Shown here piece after piece: positions 26,301 to 35,984 of a stretch of DNA of 64,000 nucleotides. Numbering within the stretch: position 1 is the stretch's first letter; each line of letters starts with the position of its first letter. The translations under genes were made by a program, and so were the position numbers. The stretch is from Panopea generosa. Taxonomy: Eukaryota; Mollusca; Bivalvia; Adapedonta; Hiatellidae. Under the pieces are notes generated by a model. It saw nothing but the letters and a program-made list of their open reading frames with translations, had not been told where the DNA came from and searched no databases. The DNA lies in assembly GCA_029582155.1 (NCBI GenBank), contig CM055901.1, forward strand, positions 49,853,206 through 49,917,205, in the 5' to 3' direction.

Positions 26301-26608
26301 TATCGATATAATACATGAAATACTTTTAAGTCATAAATTCCTAAAAATAAGAGGGTGAACAAATTCATTAACTATTTATATGATTTTCTTTCATTGGTTC
26401 AGAGATTGTTTCTGTAAATAGATACGTTGCCGTTAGGTCCATGTGACGTGTACCGTAAGTATTCAGTATGTTGACAACGTCGCCGTGACATTCATGAAAT
26501 TGGACTTTGCGGTTTAATGCGTATAAATTGCTGTTTATATATATAAAATGGCAAACATATCTTAATAGTTAAATCTAAAATAGTTAGAAATTATAATGTA
26601 AATATAAA

Positions 26609-26758
26609 GATTAAAAGTCGAGCTTTGAGTTTTCATCGGGTGATGAAAAACACAAGCCTAGTTTAATGTTGCCGAGAAGCCCTCCATTCTTTACGAACAG
26701 TGAACTGGCCAAATGTTTTTCATCACCCGATGAAAACTCAAAACTCGGCTTTTAATCC
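26609..26758. mobile_element. Foldback/MITE-like palindrome, about 150 bp
   Basis: Two arms of about 43-45 bp face each other: ttgagttttcatcgggtgat on the left (arm 26609-26651) and its complement on the right (arm 26714-26758). Both end in (c)ttttaatc/gattaaaag. Only about 60 bp of spacer lies between. I could not decide a target-site duplication, so the superfamily is open. Confidence 0.75.
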
Positions 26759-26957
26759 TTAAATGAAGCTTTTACCTTCTTGTAAAGTATGACGCATTTT
26801 ACCGAGTCAAATCACTTATTTTTAATAGGTAGGCCTAAAATCTATTTATGTGATATTATGACGAAATGATATTGCAATAATGCAATGTTACAGTTAATAT
26901 ACGAGTACATTCACTACGTTCTACAATATTATTAATATGTGTTGTCCCTTTTCTATT

Positions 26958-27155
26958 GAGGTCCTCCGTGGCCATGTGATGTCTTGTGAAATTTTACATC
27001 TCACTGCTGAGGTTATTGGTTCGAGCAGTTAGTTGCGGAAGGACGGTAGTTCTACTAGTATTCCGATTCATTCTGAGGTCTTCCTCCACCAGTAAAACTG
27101 GATATGCCATATTCAGCGTCCCATGTGTTGAAAATAACTTTGAACGCCATTAGAA
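26958..27155 (+). mobile_element. SINE family B, copy 4
   Basis: Head ggtcctccgtggccatgtga, then tctcactgctgaggttattg, a jump past most of box B, then the body attcattctgaggtcttcct and a tail near gaacgccatt. About 40-50 bp of the family body around the box B/aaactttatg region is missing. Confidence 0.8.
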
Positions 27156-27615
27156 ATATTTTCTATTCGTCTTAACTATGTTATCCTACTTCACGCGAGA
27201 GCGAGCATTCATTCTGTTTGCTTTTTTAAGAATTCGCAAGCCCATTAACCATACCTGTCAAAACGTGGGGGTATTTTCCTTCAGAGTGTCCTACATTGGA
27301 GATGACGGAATAACAATCACTGTTGTGTAAAATTAAAGATATAAAAGTTTGTTGCGTCTCGAATCAATGAGCCATCACCGGGGTTACAGCTGAAATATTT
27401 CACAAAAAGATAAAATGTGGCACTAGCGAATTGTGTCATTTTTCACACAGTTTTACACAATCGGATACTTTATATGGTGGTGACTTGTGTATAGGAATCC
27501 TGGAGTTAATATCATAGCGCTGAACTTTATTTTGGGATTTATTATAACTGTATACGGATTTTGTCACTCTTTCGGTAATTGCATAGATTGCACAGATTAG
27601 AATTGAGCAAACATT
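27156..27615. other. Non-coding stretch
   Basis: No gene, RNA or repeat recognised between the SINE and the trinucleotide microsatellite. Confidence 0.5.
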
Positions 27616-27705
<90 letters not shown>

Positions 27706-27720
27706 ATACTACTACTTCTT

Positions 27721-27769
<49 letters not shown>

Positions 27770-27820
27770 AACTAACAACTAACTATACTGCTACTTCTAC
27801 TACTACTAACTATACAACTA

Positions 27821-27858
<38 letters not shown>

Positions 27859-27867
27859 TACATTCAT
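27616..27867. repeat. Compound trinucleotide microsatellite (CTG)11(CTA)n
   Basis: Eleven CTG units (27619-27651) run directly into a long CTA tract with a few interruptions (taatac, ttcttc). A short unique spacer at about 27768-27820 precedes a second CTA tract. The Ala/Thr-run and Val-run ORFs on the two strands are repeat products. Confidence 0.97.
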
Positions 27868-28084
27868 ATACATGTGTACTATAAATTCGGTAGCATTAAC
27901 ACCAGGTTGTCAATATATGTACTCATATATTTTGAGCATATACTGGTTCTATGTTTTTTAAACTGATGACATGATACGATTTAGTACGGACACAGTTGAC
28001 ATAAACTATCTTCCATCTAAACGGGTAGATGAATCCATACCGTTATCTGATACATTTGTGGGATTTAATTTGAAATAGAACGTA

Positions 28085-29010
28085 TACATTTGAAATACTG
28101 TAAACGAATTTTAAATATAATATCGAATGCTTGTTCAAATGGTGTTTCTGGTGAACTTGGATGACTCCCTTTATATTTATATATAGAACGTAATTTTAGA
28201 ATTAATAAATATTGGTGCAAAGTGATAAAATCTGATAATATCTTAATAAAAACGTGTATGCTCAAGGTTTACACGATTACAATCAAGTTTATACCAACAT
28301 GGTAACAAATATTAAAAAGTCATTATGGATATGCATAATTATGTATTTGAGGATAATTATCACGGAGACCCAAAAAACATCTCCATACATTTTCAAACAA
28401 TTATTGTAATTGATTGTTTCAAACACAATTGGCATATCTCAATAGAAAGAAGCATTGTGCTTGGAAATTTTATTTCGAGAATAAGGTTAGCTTCTCATTC
28501 TCTAAGGATACAAGCGAGTCGGTTCGCAAGAAACAGAATACCGAGAAATGAAAGATACTGTGTATGTTGTAATGCTTCTGACATAGAAAGTGAACATCAC
28601 TTTATATGTATATGTTCACGTTTTAATGATCTAAGAAAATGCTTTGTAATATAAAACGATACTTTTTCCAAAGACCTTCTATGTTTAAAATTATTGAATA
28701 AATGAAAACTACAAATAAATCTTAATTAATCTAGCTAGATACATTAAAAATGTTCTAAAAGACAGAATTATTATTTTAATCAATAACGCTACACAACCAT
28801 TGGTCCATCCTCTATTAAAGGACAGGATAAAAAAAAAACAAAAAAAAAAACTGAATGATATACTTTTAATGATTACAATTATAAACATTTTATAATTATT
28901 ATATGAGTTGTAAATTTACTTACTTAACGTGACTTAACATTGTAAATTTGTTTGTATACTATGATGGTGTACTATGTACAAGTCTGAATAAAGATATGTT
29001 CTGTTCTTTA
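28085..29010 (+). pseudogene. Decayed C-terminal end of a non-LTR retrotransposon (LINE)
   Basis: Three forward segments in shifting frames fit the C-terminus of a LINE reverse-transcriptase ORF. The first, about 28087-28290, reads HLKYCKRILNIISNAC and, after an in-frame stop, NFRINKYWCKVIKSDN. The second, an open frame 28325-28654, holds LRIQASRFARNRIPRNERYC and a Cys-Cys-His-Cys-type motif (YCVCCN ... EHHFICIC). After its stop another frame continues with a PSMFKIIE-like stretch and LARYIKNVLKDRI-like residues (about 28660-28770). The 3' end is near caagtctgaataaagatatg and ttctgttc. Stops and frameshifts show it is dead. Most of the element upstream (the RT core and endonuclease) is absent, as expected for 5' truncation. 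The clade is not determined. Confidence 0.78.
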
Positions 29011-29679
29011 AAATATTGAAATTCTTCAAATAATTGAAGCGATGTATACATTGAGCAGGTGAATAAGAAAACAATTTTGGTTTCAGTAAGATATCGACTT
29101 AATTGCACTCGTGAAACTGGCATATTTATATCCGTGACTATACCTCGCTAAAATAATCAAAGTACTGTAAGTACTGATTGTCGAGCTTTAATAACTACAC
29201 ATACGCCTTCATAAGCTCATTGATATTAATGTAACGTTTGGTTAATTTTGCGTGTCCTTATTTACAAACGACATAATACAAAGTCGGCAATATCTTTTAA
29301 TGTGTGATTTGTTTCTGCTGGCATTATTAAATACATGAACAAAAATTAAAGTAGTGTCTATTACTTGATCACGGCGACATAAGTGAGACTATGTCGTTGG
29401 CTTAAAGCCAGGCTAAAATGATATTAATCTGAAACTAACACTATTTATCTATAAACAAAAAATACAATAACCAGTTTTTTAATGTTTTTATTTTTGTCTA
29501 TTTACATACTTAGTAATATGAATAGCGTTTAATTTTCCACATTTTATTTCCATTCATTAGTTTATATAAATACTTTTTTTCACCAGAAATTATATATTTG
29601 AATATTTTTTTTTTCACATTCATAGATCTATTAATTCCAGTCAAAGTGTTGTTGTTTTTTTTTACTTCAGAAATTTTCT
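29011..29679 (+). other. Upstream region of NCS gene 1; probable intron end
   Basis: AT-rich sequence. A T-rich tract followed by acttcag ends at 29670, nine bases before the start codon at 29680. This is a good 3' splice site, so the coding exon probably follows a 5' UTR intron. The first exon and promoter would then lie further left and are not identified. No TATA box is convincing here. Confidence 0.55.
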
Positions 29680-30081
29680 ATGGGGACGAAAAACTCCAAG
29701 CTTAGCGGTAAGAAGCTAAGCCCACAAACCATTAAAGATTTGAAAAATGACATATGCGTTGATTTTAGCTCCGAGGAAATAAAGAATTGGTACGACGAAT
29801 ACCAGCGCAGTTTACGCAATGGGTGTAAGGAATTAACGCGGGAAGAGTTCAAAAACGTGTACAATTCGTTATTCATCGGAGATTCTTCGGAATTTGCCGA
29901 ACAGGTTTTCCGGACATTTGACAATGACAGTAGTGGAACTGTGGATTTTAAAGAGTTTATCGCAGGGTTGTGCGTTTCTGGGAGTTCTGACCATGATACA
30001 AAACTACGATGGGCGTTTAAAATGTACGATATCAATGGCGACGGATTTATTAGTAGACATGAAATGACCCACATCATATCT
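29680..30081 (+). CDS. NCS-family EF-hand calcium sensor, gene 1, coding exon 1 (residues 1-134)
   Basis: Encodes the N-terminal two thirds of a hippocalcin/neurocalcin-like neuronal calcium sensor, a small protein that binds Ca2+ and usually shifts to membranes to regulate effectors. The start is ATG-GGG: MGTKNSK fits the N-myristoylation rule (Gly2, Ser6). The EF1 region (about 38-57, ending LTREEFKNVY) is degenerate and lacks the family's Cys-Pro-x-Gly; it is two residues longer than in hippocalcin. EF2 loop 81-92 (DNDSSGTVDFKE) and EF3 loop 117-128 (DINGDGFISRHE) have all ligand positions. The family motifs FRTFD and WAFKMYD are present. The exon ends at HIIS followed by gtaagt, in phase 0. 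It joins 34108-34299 to give 197 residues; the usual family length is about 190-195. The reverse-strand ORF here is a shadow. Confidence 0.93.
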
Positions 30082-30095
30082 GTAAGTATAGATTT

Positions 30096-31207
30096 CTTAA
30101 GATAATCGTCCTTACTATAGTTATATAGCTTGGAGAAGTAAGATAACCGTCCTAATTATAGTTATAATGCTGGGATAAGTAAGATAACCGTCCTAATTAT
30201 AGTTATATAGCTGGGAGAAGTAAGATAACCGTCCTGATTATAGTTATAATGCTGGGATAAGTAAGATAACCGTCCTGATTATAGTTATAATGCTGGGATA
30301 AGTAAGATAACCGTCCTGATTATAGTTATAATGCTGGGATAAGTAAGATAACCGTCCTGATTATAGTTATAATGCTGGGAGACGTAAGATAACCGTCCTA
30401 ATTATAGTTATAATACTGGGAGAAGTAAGATAACCGTCCTAATTATAGTTATAATGCTGGGAGAAGTAAGATAACCGTCCTAATTATAGTTATAATGCTG
30501 GGATAAGTAAGATAACCGTCCTAATTATAGTTATAATGCTGGGATAAGTAAGATAACCGTCCTAATTATAGTTATAATGCTGGGAGAAGTAAGATAACCG
30601 TCCTAATTATAGTTATATAGCTGGGAGAAGTAAGATAACCGTCCTAATTATAGTTATATAGCTGGGAGAAGTAAGATAACCGTCCTAATTATAGTTATAA
30701 TGCTGGGAGAAGTAAGATAACCGTCCTAATTATAGTTATAATGCTGGGAGAAGTAAGATAACCGTCCTAATTATAGTTATAATGCTGGGAGACGTAAGAT
30801 AACCGTCCTAATTATAGTTATATAGCTGGGAGACGTAAGATAACCGTCCTAATTATAGTTATAATGCTGGGAGAAGTAAGATAACTGTCCTAATTATAGT
30901 TATATAGCTGGGAGACGTAAGATAACCGTCCTAATTATAGTTATATAGCTGGGAGACGTAAGATAACCGTCCTTATTATAGTTATAATGCTGGGAGAAGT
31001 AAGATAACTGTCCTAATTATAGTTATATAGCTGGGAGACGTAAGATAACCGTCCTAATTATAGTTATAATACTGGGAGAAGTAAGATAACTGTCCTAATT
31101 ATAGTTATATAGCTGGGAGACGTAAGATAACCGTCCTAATTATAGTTATAATGCTGGGAGACGTAAGATAACCGTCCTAATTATAGTTATAATACTGGGA
31201 GAAGTAA
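30096..31207. repeat. 41-bp tandem array starting beside the splice donor (about 27 copies)
   Basis: The unit is gtaagataaccgtcctaatt then atagttataatgctgggaga and a (41 bp). Variants differ in ataatgc/atatagc, gagaa/gataa/gagac and taatt/tgatt. The first, diverged unit begins about 15 bases after the true donor. Most units contain a(a/c)gtaagat, which resembles a 5' splice site. Confidence 0.96.
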
Positions 31208-31324
31208 AAAGTAAGAAAATAATTTTAGTTCGTTTTTCGATATTAAATCTTCAATTTTGGAGACTAGAAATGTTAGCGGCTAGGAATAATTTCATGTTGA
31301 ATATCGAAAAACAATGTGCAATCA

Positions 31325-31422
31325 TAGTAGAATTTCGGTGGCTCGACCATAACAGGACTGGACAAATAGTTCTAGTTAAGGGTTGTTCGAGCAACGTATT
31401 ATTAAACATCATACCATACATT

Positions 31423-31462
<40 letters not shown>

Positions 31463-31555
31463 AATAGAAATTCGACCAGGGACCAGATAAGTGGTTCGAG
31501 CTATATATCGTGTTCTAGCCATCCGTGTTCGAGCTAACGAAGTTCTGCTGTATGA
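31325..31555. mobile_element. Small DNA transposon/MITE with TA-flanked inverted ends
   Basis: The left end is gtagaatttcggtggctcga; the right end read on the opposite strand is cagcagaacttcgttagctc then ga. They align with a few changes over about 22 bases. Both are next to TA (31326-31327 and about 31549-31550), as for Tc1/mariner/pogo-type elements. The interior has a (TA)n tract (31424-31459) and no transposase. It sits in the intron of NCS gene 1. A 65-codon ORF across it is not a gene. Confidence 0.6.
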
Positions 31556-31689
31556 ATATCAAACTAACTATATTCTGTCCTGGGAGCATGGCTATATAAC
31601 CATGCTTCCAGTGATACTATACTCATACTGAAGATATAAATCTATAATTGGATTGGGATGCATATACACGTTATTCTGTAAATCGGTAT

Positions 31690-32363
31690 TAATTTATAAT
31701 CATGTTGGTCGTTAAAAACACAACTATACCAATAGTAATATTATAATCATGTTGGTAGTTAATAACACAACTATACTCGTAGTAATATTATAATCATGTT
31801 GGAAGTTAATAACACAACTATACCAATAGTAATATTATAATCATGTTGGTAGTAAATAACACAACTATACCAATAGTAATATTATAATCATGTTGGTAGT
31901 TAATAACACAACTATACCATTAGTAATATTATAATCATGTTGGTAGTAAATAACACAACTATACCAATAGTAATATTATAATCATGTTGGTAGTAAATAA
32001 CACAACTATACCAATAGTAATATTACAATCATGTTGGTAGTAAATATCACAACTATACCAATAGTAATATTACAATCATGTTGGTAGTTAATAACACAAC
32101 TATACCAATAGTAATATTATAATCATGTTGGTAGTTAATAACACAACTATACCAATAGTAATATTACAATCATGTTGGTAGTTAATTACACAGCTATACC
32201 AATAGTAATATTACAATCATGTTGGTAGTTAATAACACAGCTTTACCAATAGTAATATTATAATCATGTTGGTAGTAAATAACACAACTATACCAATAGT
32301 AATATTATAATCATGTTGGTAGTAAATAACACAACTTTACCAATAGTAATATTATAATCATGC
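31690..32363. repeat. 47-bp tandem array in intron (about 14 copies)
   Basis: The unit is aatattataatcatgttggt then agttaataacacaactatac and caatagt (47 bp). The copies are highly similar, differing mainly at agtta/agtaa and tataatc/tacaatc, which suggests recent expansion or homogenisation. Confidence 0.95.
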
Positions 32364-32365
32364 TA

Positions 32366-33600
32366 TGAATGTATCAACCGATCCCTATCAACTTTGGAAT
32401 ACGGTATAATTTTCTTGGGAGTAACTGTTTATACGCAAGTTTAGACATTAGGAGTAAATTCAGCAGTATGTCTGCCTCTTCATAATTTAATCACAATCTC
32501 CTCTTACGTTTTTTTGTCGTTTTTTTAACGATTTGTTAGTTCATAAATATTGAATATAACTTAAACTGTCAATATCTAATCTTGATACCAGTCGATAACA
32601 TTTTACACTCCTGCCATTGTGCTGTCGTTACAATTGCTTATTCACAGAATAAGGGGGAAAAAAAACAACATGTCCTTGTTATATTCAGATATAGTTTATA
32701 AATACGTGGTAAACGGCCTCCATTTTATTTACTTCTGTGTGTTTTGTCTGCGTTGTGACTCTCGTAACCTTTTCACAAACCACAGTTATCTAAATTAAAA
32801 CATGGTGTGTAAATATTTGTCTAATAACTTTAAACCAAATACGTTTGTAAGGAGCCATGTCACCCGGATACTCAAACACCGTGCATATTACGCTCTATGT
32901 ACTGTCCAAAATGTCGATCCTATCAGCTATAAATGTATTTCAACATGCACACTGACAACGTGTGTGTTATAGATCTGCTAGATGCGTTTATCTTAATTCC
33001 ATGTGTAAACTTCCGCGTTTGCACAGGACTCCATTGGATGGGGAAAAGATTTGAGAAGCTACTAGTATGTAATAAGCTGACCGGCGGAAACTCATATGCG
33101 CGATTTGACTCTGAAAAATAAATAGAAAATGTACCATATTCCAGAGTTATATGATAAAAATATGTTGACTTCGTTTTTATTAATCATTCAATTTATTACA
33201 CTTGTTGACAAAAATGACATTATAATCGGCAGAGCCTCGCATACTAGTTTTTTTTTAATAAATTCAACATTAAACGAGCACGCACGTAAGATCCTCTATA
33301 TATTGTACTATTCGGTATGTCTCTAAAGGGACACACGGTAATTTTACTGAATTTCCGCTCAACTCTATTTCTGTAAAGGCTAGTCACCCACATGATAAAA
33401 AAATTATAAACATGAAATTGAAATAATATACTTTGTATTCAAACCTTTAATAATTTTGAAAACAATGAGTGGAAAAATTACTAAAAATCCATGAACTTAT
33501 TGTCATTGAGTTGATGCGCGAACATGAATTACACCTTTTTCATTGCCATGTTTCCCATATGGACGAAACAAACGTGGACATAAATTTATTGGAAGGGAAT
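32366..33600. other. Intronic non-coding stretch
   Basis: Part of the NCS gene 1 intron. Two short forward ORFs (about 32933-33121 and 33129-33326) lack domains. I see no RNA gene. Confidence 0.5.
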
Positions 33601-33602
33601 CT

Positions 33603-33604
<2 letters not shown>

Positions 33605-33680
<76 letters not shown>

Positions 33681-33743
33681 GTGATGGTGATGATGATGAT
33701 GATGATGATGATGATGACGACGACGACGATGATGATGATGATA

Positions 33744-33813
<70 letters not shown>

Positions 33814-33865
33814 CGACGACGACGATGATGATGATGATGGTGATGATGATGATAATGATGATGTG
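33605..33865. repeat. Trinucleotide microsatellite (AAT)n(GAT)n with (GAC)n interruptions
   Basis: About eleven AAT units lead into a long GAT tract with two short GAC blocks (about 33716-33727 and 33812-33823) and a few GGT/AAT interruptions. A purine-rich gaggag tail follows to about 33895. It lies in the NCS gene 1 intron. The poly-Met ORF is a repeat product. Confidence 0.97.
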
Positions 33866-34107
33866 AGGAGGAGCAGGAGGGAAAGGAGGAGGATGAAATA
33901 ATGATAATAATAATGTCTTTATTTAAGGCGAGAATTCTTTGAACAGATCAATCTTCCTTGATGCCTTCAACCATATGTATGTAATATATTAAAATTCAAC
34001 ACTCAAGTGTTATCTACATTTTTAAACATTGTTTTTTTAACAGTATTTTGCTTAATGTTATATGTTATAATGCAAAAATGGTTACATTTAGTTTATTCTA
34101 TACACAG

Positions 34108-34299
34108 GCGATTTACAAAATGACTAATGCCGCCGTACCTGAGCCAATTAACACTCCCGAGAAAATGTCAAGTAAATTGTTCCGTGAATTCGATGTCAAC
34201 AACGACGACCGCATCAGCTGGGAAGAATTCCGACGAGGCGCTACCAAAGACCCCGTGATTCTCAATCTACTGGAATGTGACCCAAACCCCGATGGGTAA
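34108..34299 (+). CDS. NCS-family EF-hand calcium sensor, gene 1, coding exon 2 (residues 135-197)
   Basis: Begins AIYKMTN directly after the acceptor cacag, in frame with exon 1. It carries the TPEK motif and EF4 loop 163-174 (DVNNDDRISWEE), followed by RRGATKDPVILNLLECDP, which matches the family C-terminus (hippocalcin: ...LLQCDP plus a short tail). The EF4 loop keeps the side-chain ligands (D1, N3, D5, S9, E12) but has Asp instead of Gly at position 6. The stop TAA (34297-34299) comes four residues after CDP, a normal family end. The same bases (gatgggtaag) also look like a splice donor, so an alternative longer C-terminus cannot be excluded, but no matching downstream exon was found. Confidence 0.9.
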   Translation, partial: AIYKMTNAAVPEPINTPEKMSSKLFREFDVNNDDRISWEEFRRGATKDPVILNLLECDPNPDG

Positions 34300-35251
34300 G
34301 AAGCCCAAGGAACGGAATTAAAACTGCTTATAGCAATTGTTGAATGTCTTAAAGTAAAGATTCAGAAAACTTTGGACCTAACAGACTGTTACATTAGTTA
34401 ATGTTAGTGGCAATCGTAAACATTATGTTGTTTACTGTACAGTGTTTGTTTTATACTGTGCAGCCCTTTGGTGCCGTATGTGCGATGCATTTTCTATTTT
34501 AGTACACATATCATCCTTAGCTGTAACCGGTTCTCATATTCTATTACATATTTCGTATTTATAAACATTATCCACATTGTATCATGTTTACATAATATAT
34601 GCTCGTTACTTATCGCCGCTGAGCTGTTATGAATTATGGTTTGTTTTGTATTGTTAAGACGGCGGATATTTTAGATGGTATCTATCTAATGAGGTATCAG
34701 TTACAGAGTTGATCCGTCGAGGATAATACAAAGTATTATATGGGCAAACTCCAGACAAGACAGCTGGGATAAGTTCCCAGAGATTAACATTTCATAAGGG
34801 ATCGACGGGAGGGAGGTTGACCCGTCCACCCTTTGGGCAGTCTGTCAAATACTTAAAATCGATACTAAATGTAGGTTGGAAATAGTTCTTAATTGGGAGT
34901 TCTCCATTTTCCCATAGCTGTATGCCCTTGCGATTTAAATAGGTCGATTCTGGCTACCTGGACGTCTGCATCGTCTATATCTGCAAAGAGTCGTGCTATT
35001 ACGAATGTCTGTTCACCCCTCTCAGTCTTAGACCAGAATTAAACTTATCAAATATACTAAAGCAGTAAGCATTTTATGCAGTGAAAAAATGTTACTATAC
35101 AATATGCGTTTTCATGCGTTATTTGTTTACATAAACCGAAAATCGATAATAACAGGTAGTTAGTTATAAAGCGGAAGTGTGGAAGAACGCGAACTGGCGC
35201 ATCTGATTAGTTTTTATAGTTTTACATTAATACATGGTAGTTTACAATAAA
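34300..35251 (+). other. Probable 3' UTR and downstream region of NCS gene 1
   Basis: No long ORF. An ATTAAA at 34317-34322 is very close to the stop. A canonical AATAAA at 35246-35251, followed by a T/GT-rich stretch (tttgtgtctgttttgttt), is the better polyadenylation candidate and would give a 3' UTR of about 0.95 kb. Confidence 0.5.
35246..35251 (+). terminator. Candidate polyadenylation signal of NCS gene 1
   Basis: AATAAA followed within about 20-35 bases by a GT/T-rich element. Assignment to this gene rests on position only. Confidence 0.45.
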
Positions 35252-35980
35252 TCATGTTTTGAATTTGTGTCTGTTTTGTTTAATGTTGCATACCGACATG
35301 TTATATGGCGGCAGCTTAGTCATTTGTCAGACGTGTGCATCTACCTTTTGAATTCGTTAAAAGATTTCTTGTTACTCAAGCTACACTATTCTTTAGCAGT
35401 TTAATATTATAATAATCATATCCTTATATATTATTCTACATAATAAATCAAGGATAAGATAAACTGGTTGCTTTATCCGCAGAGACGACGGACCGGTTTA
35501 TCTTGAGAAGAATTAACAAAATCTACGTTCTATTTCATCAACCAAATTTGGCGCACTTTCCGCCGGTGTACAAACGTGCGTTTGTTGTTCGGACTAAACT
35601 CATTTGTTGTTGTTGTTTTTAAAATAGAAATAGAATAAACACACATATTATATAATGACATGATAAATAAAATACAAAGTTAGTGCCTGATAGTCTAAAG
35701 TGTATCTGGTTGGCTCGGGAAAAAAAAAGCAGTCACCAAAAGCTTGTGCTTATTTTTTTCGCTCCTCCTCCCCTGTTAAAGTTTAGACCATCAGACACTT
35801 ACCTGTTATTTTCTACCCCCATCACAAGCATCACCAAAAATCATCGTTGTATGTAACACCTAGAAAGCGGGAGGTCGAAGGGTTCAATCCTGGTGGAATC
35901 ACTTCGTGTTTTTTTTTCTGATGCGACTGGTTGCTCACCCAGCAGCTAGTTAAATTGATGGGTACCGAATGTCTAACAGC
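35252..35980. other. Intergenic stretch with small repeats
   Basis: Apart from the foldback at 35677-35804, there is a tRNA box B-like fragment at about 35850-35900 (cctagaaagcgggaggtcga, then gggttcaatcctgg) that may be a SINE head remnant. No gene seen. Confidence 0.45.
35677..35804. mobile_element. Small foldback element (about 128 bp)
   Basis: Arms of about 23 bp with a few mismatches: aagttagtgcctgatagtct and, facing it, agaccatcagacacttacct. Spacer of about 80 bp. It may be a MITE remnant. No clear target duplication. Confidence 0.45.
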
Positions 35981-35984
35981 CTTT

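Larger units (their letters stand above)
30082..34107 (+). other. Intron of NCS gene 1 (phase 0)
   Basis: The donor gtaagt follows TCT (Ser134). The acceptor ttctatacacag precedes GCG (Ala135). The position, just before AIYKM, matches gene 2 and, as I recall, the intron place in vertebrate hippocalcin-type genes. The 4.0-kb intron contains a 41-bp array, a small DNA transposon, a 47-bp array and a trinucleotide microsatellite. Confidence 0.9.

Noticed and set aside
29667..30077. 136-codon reverse ORF
   Set aside because: Antisense shadow of NCS gene 1 exon 1.
33543..33866. Poly-Met/Asp-type ORF
   Set aside because: Trinucleotide microsatellite in an intron.
34291..34300. Splice donor gatg|gtaag at the end of NCS gene 1
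   Set aside because: The TAA stop in the same bases gives a normal family C-terminus, and no matching third exon was found downstream; kept only as an alternative in the annotation.
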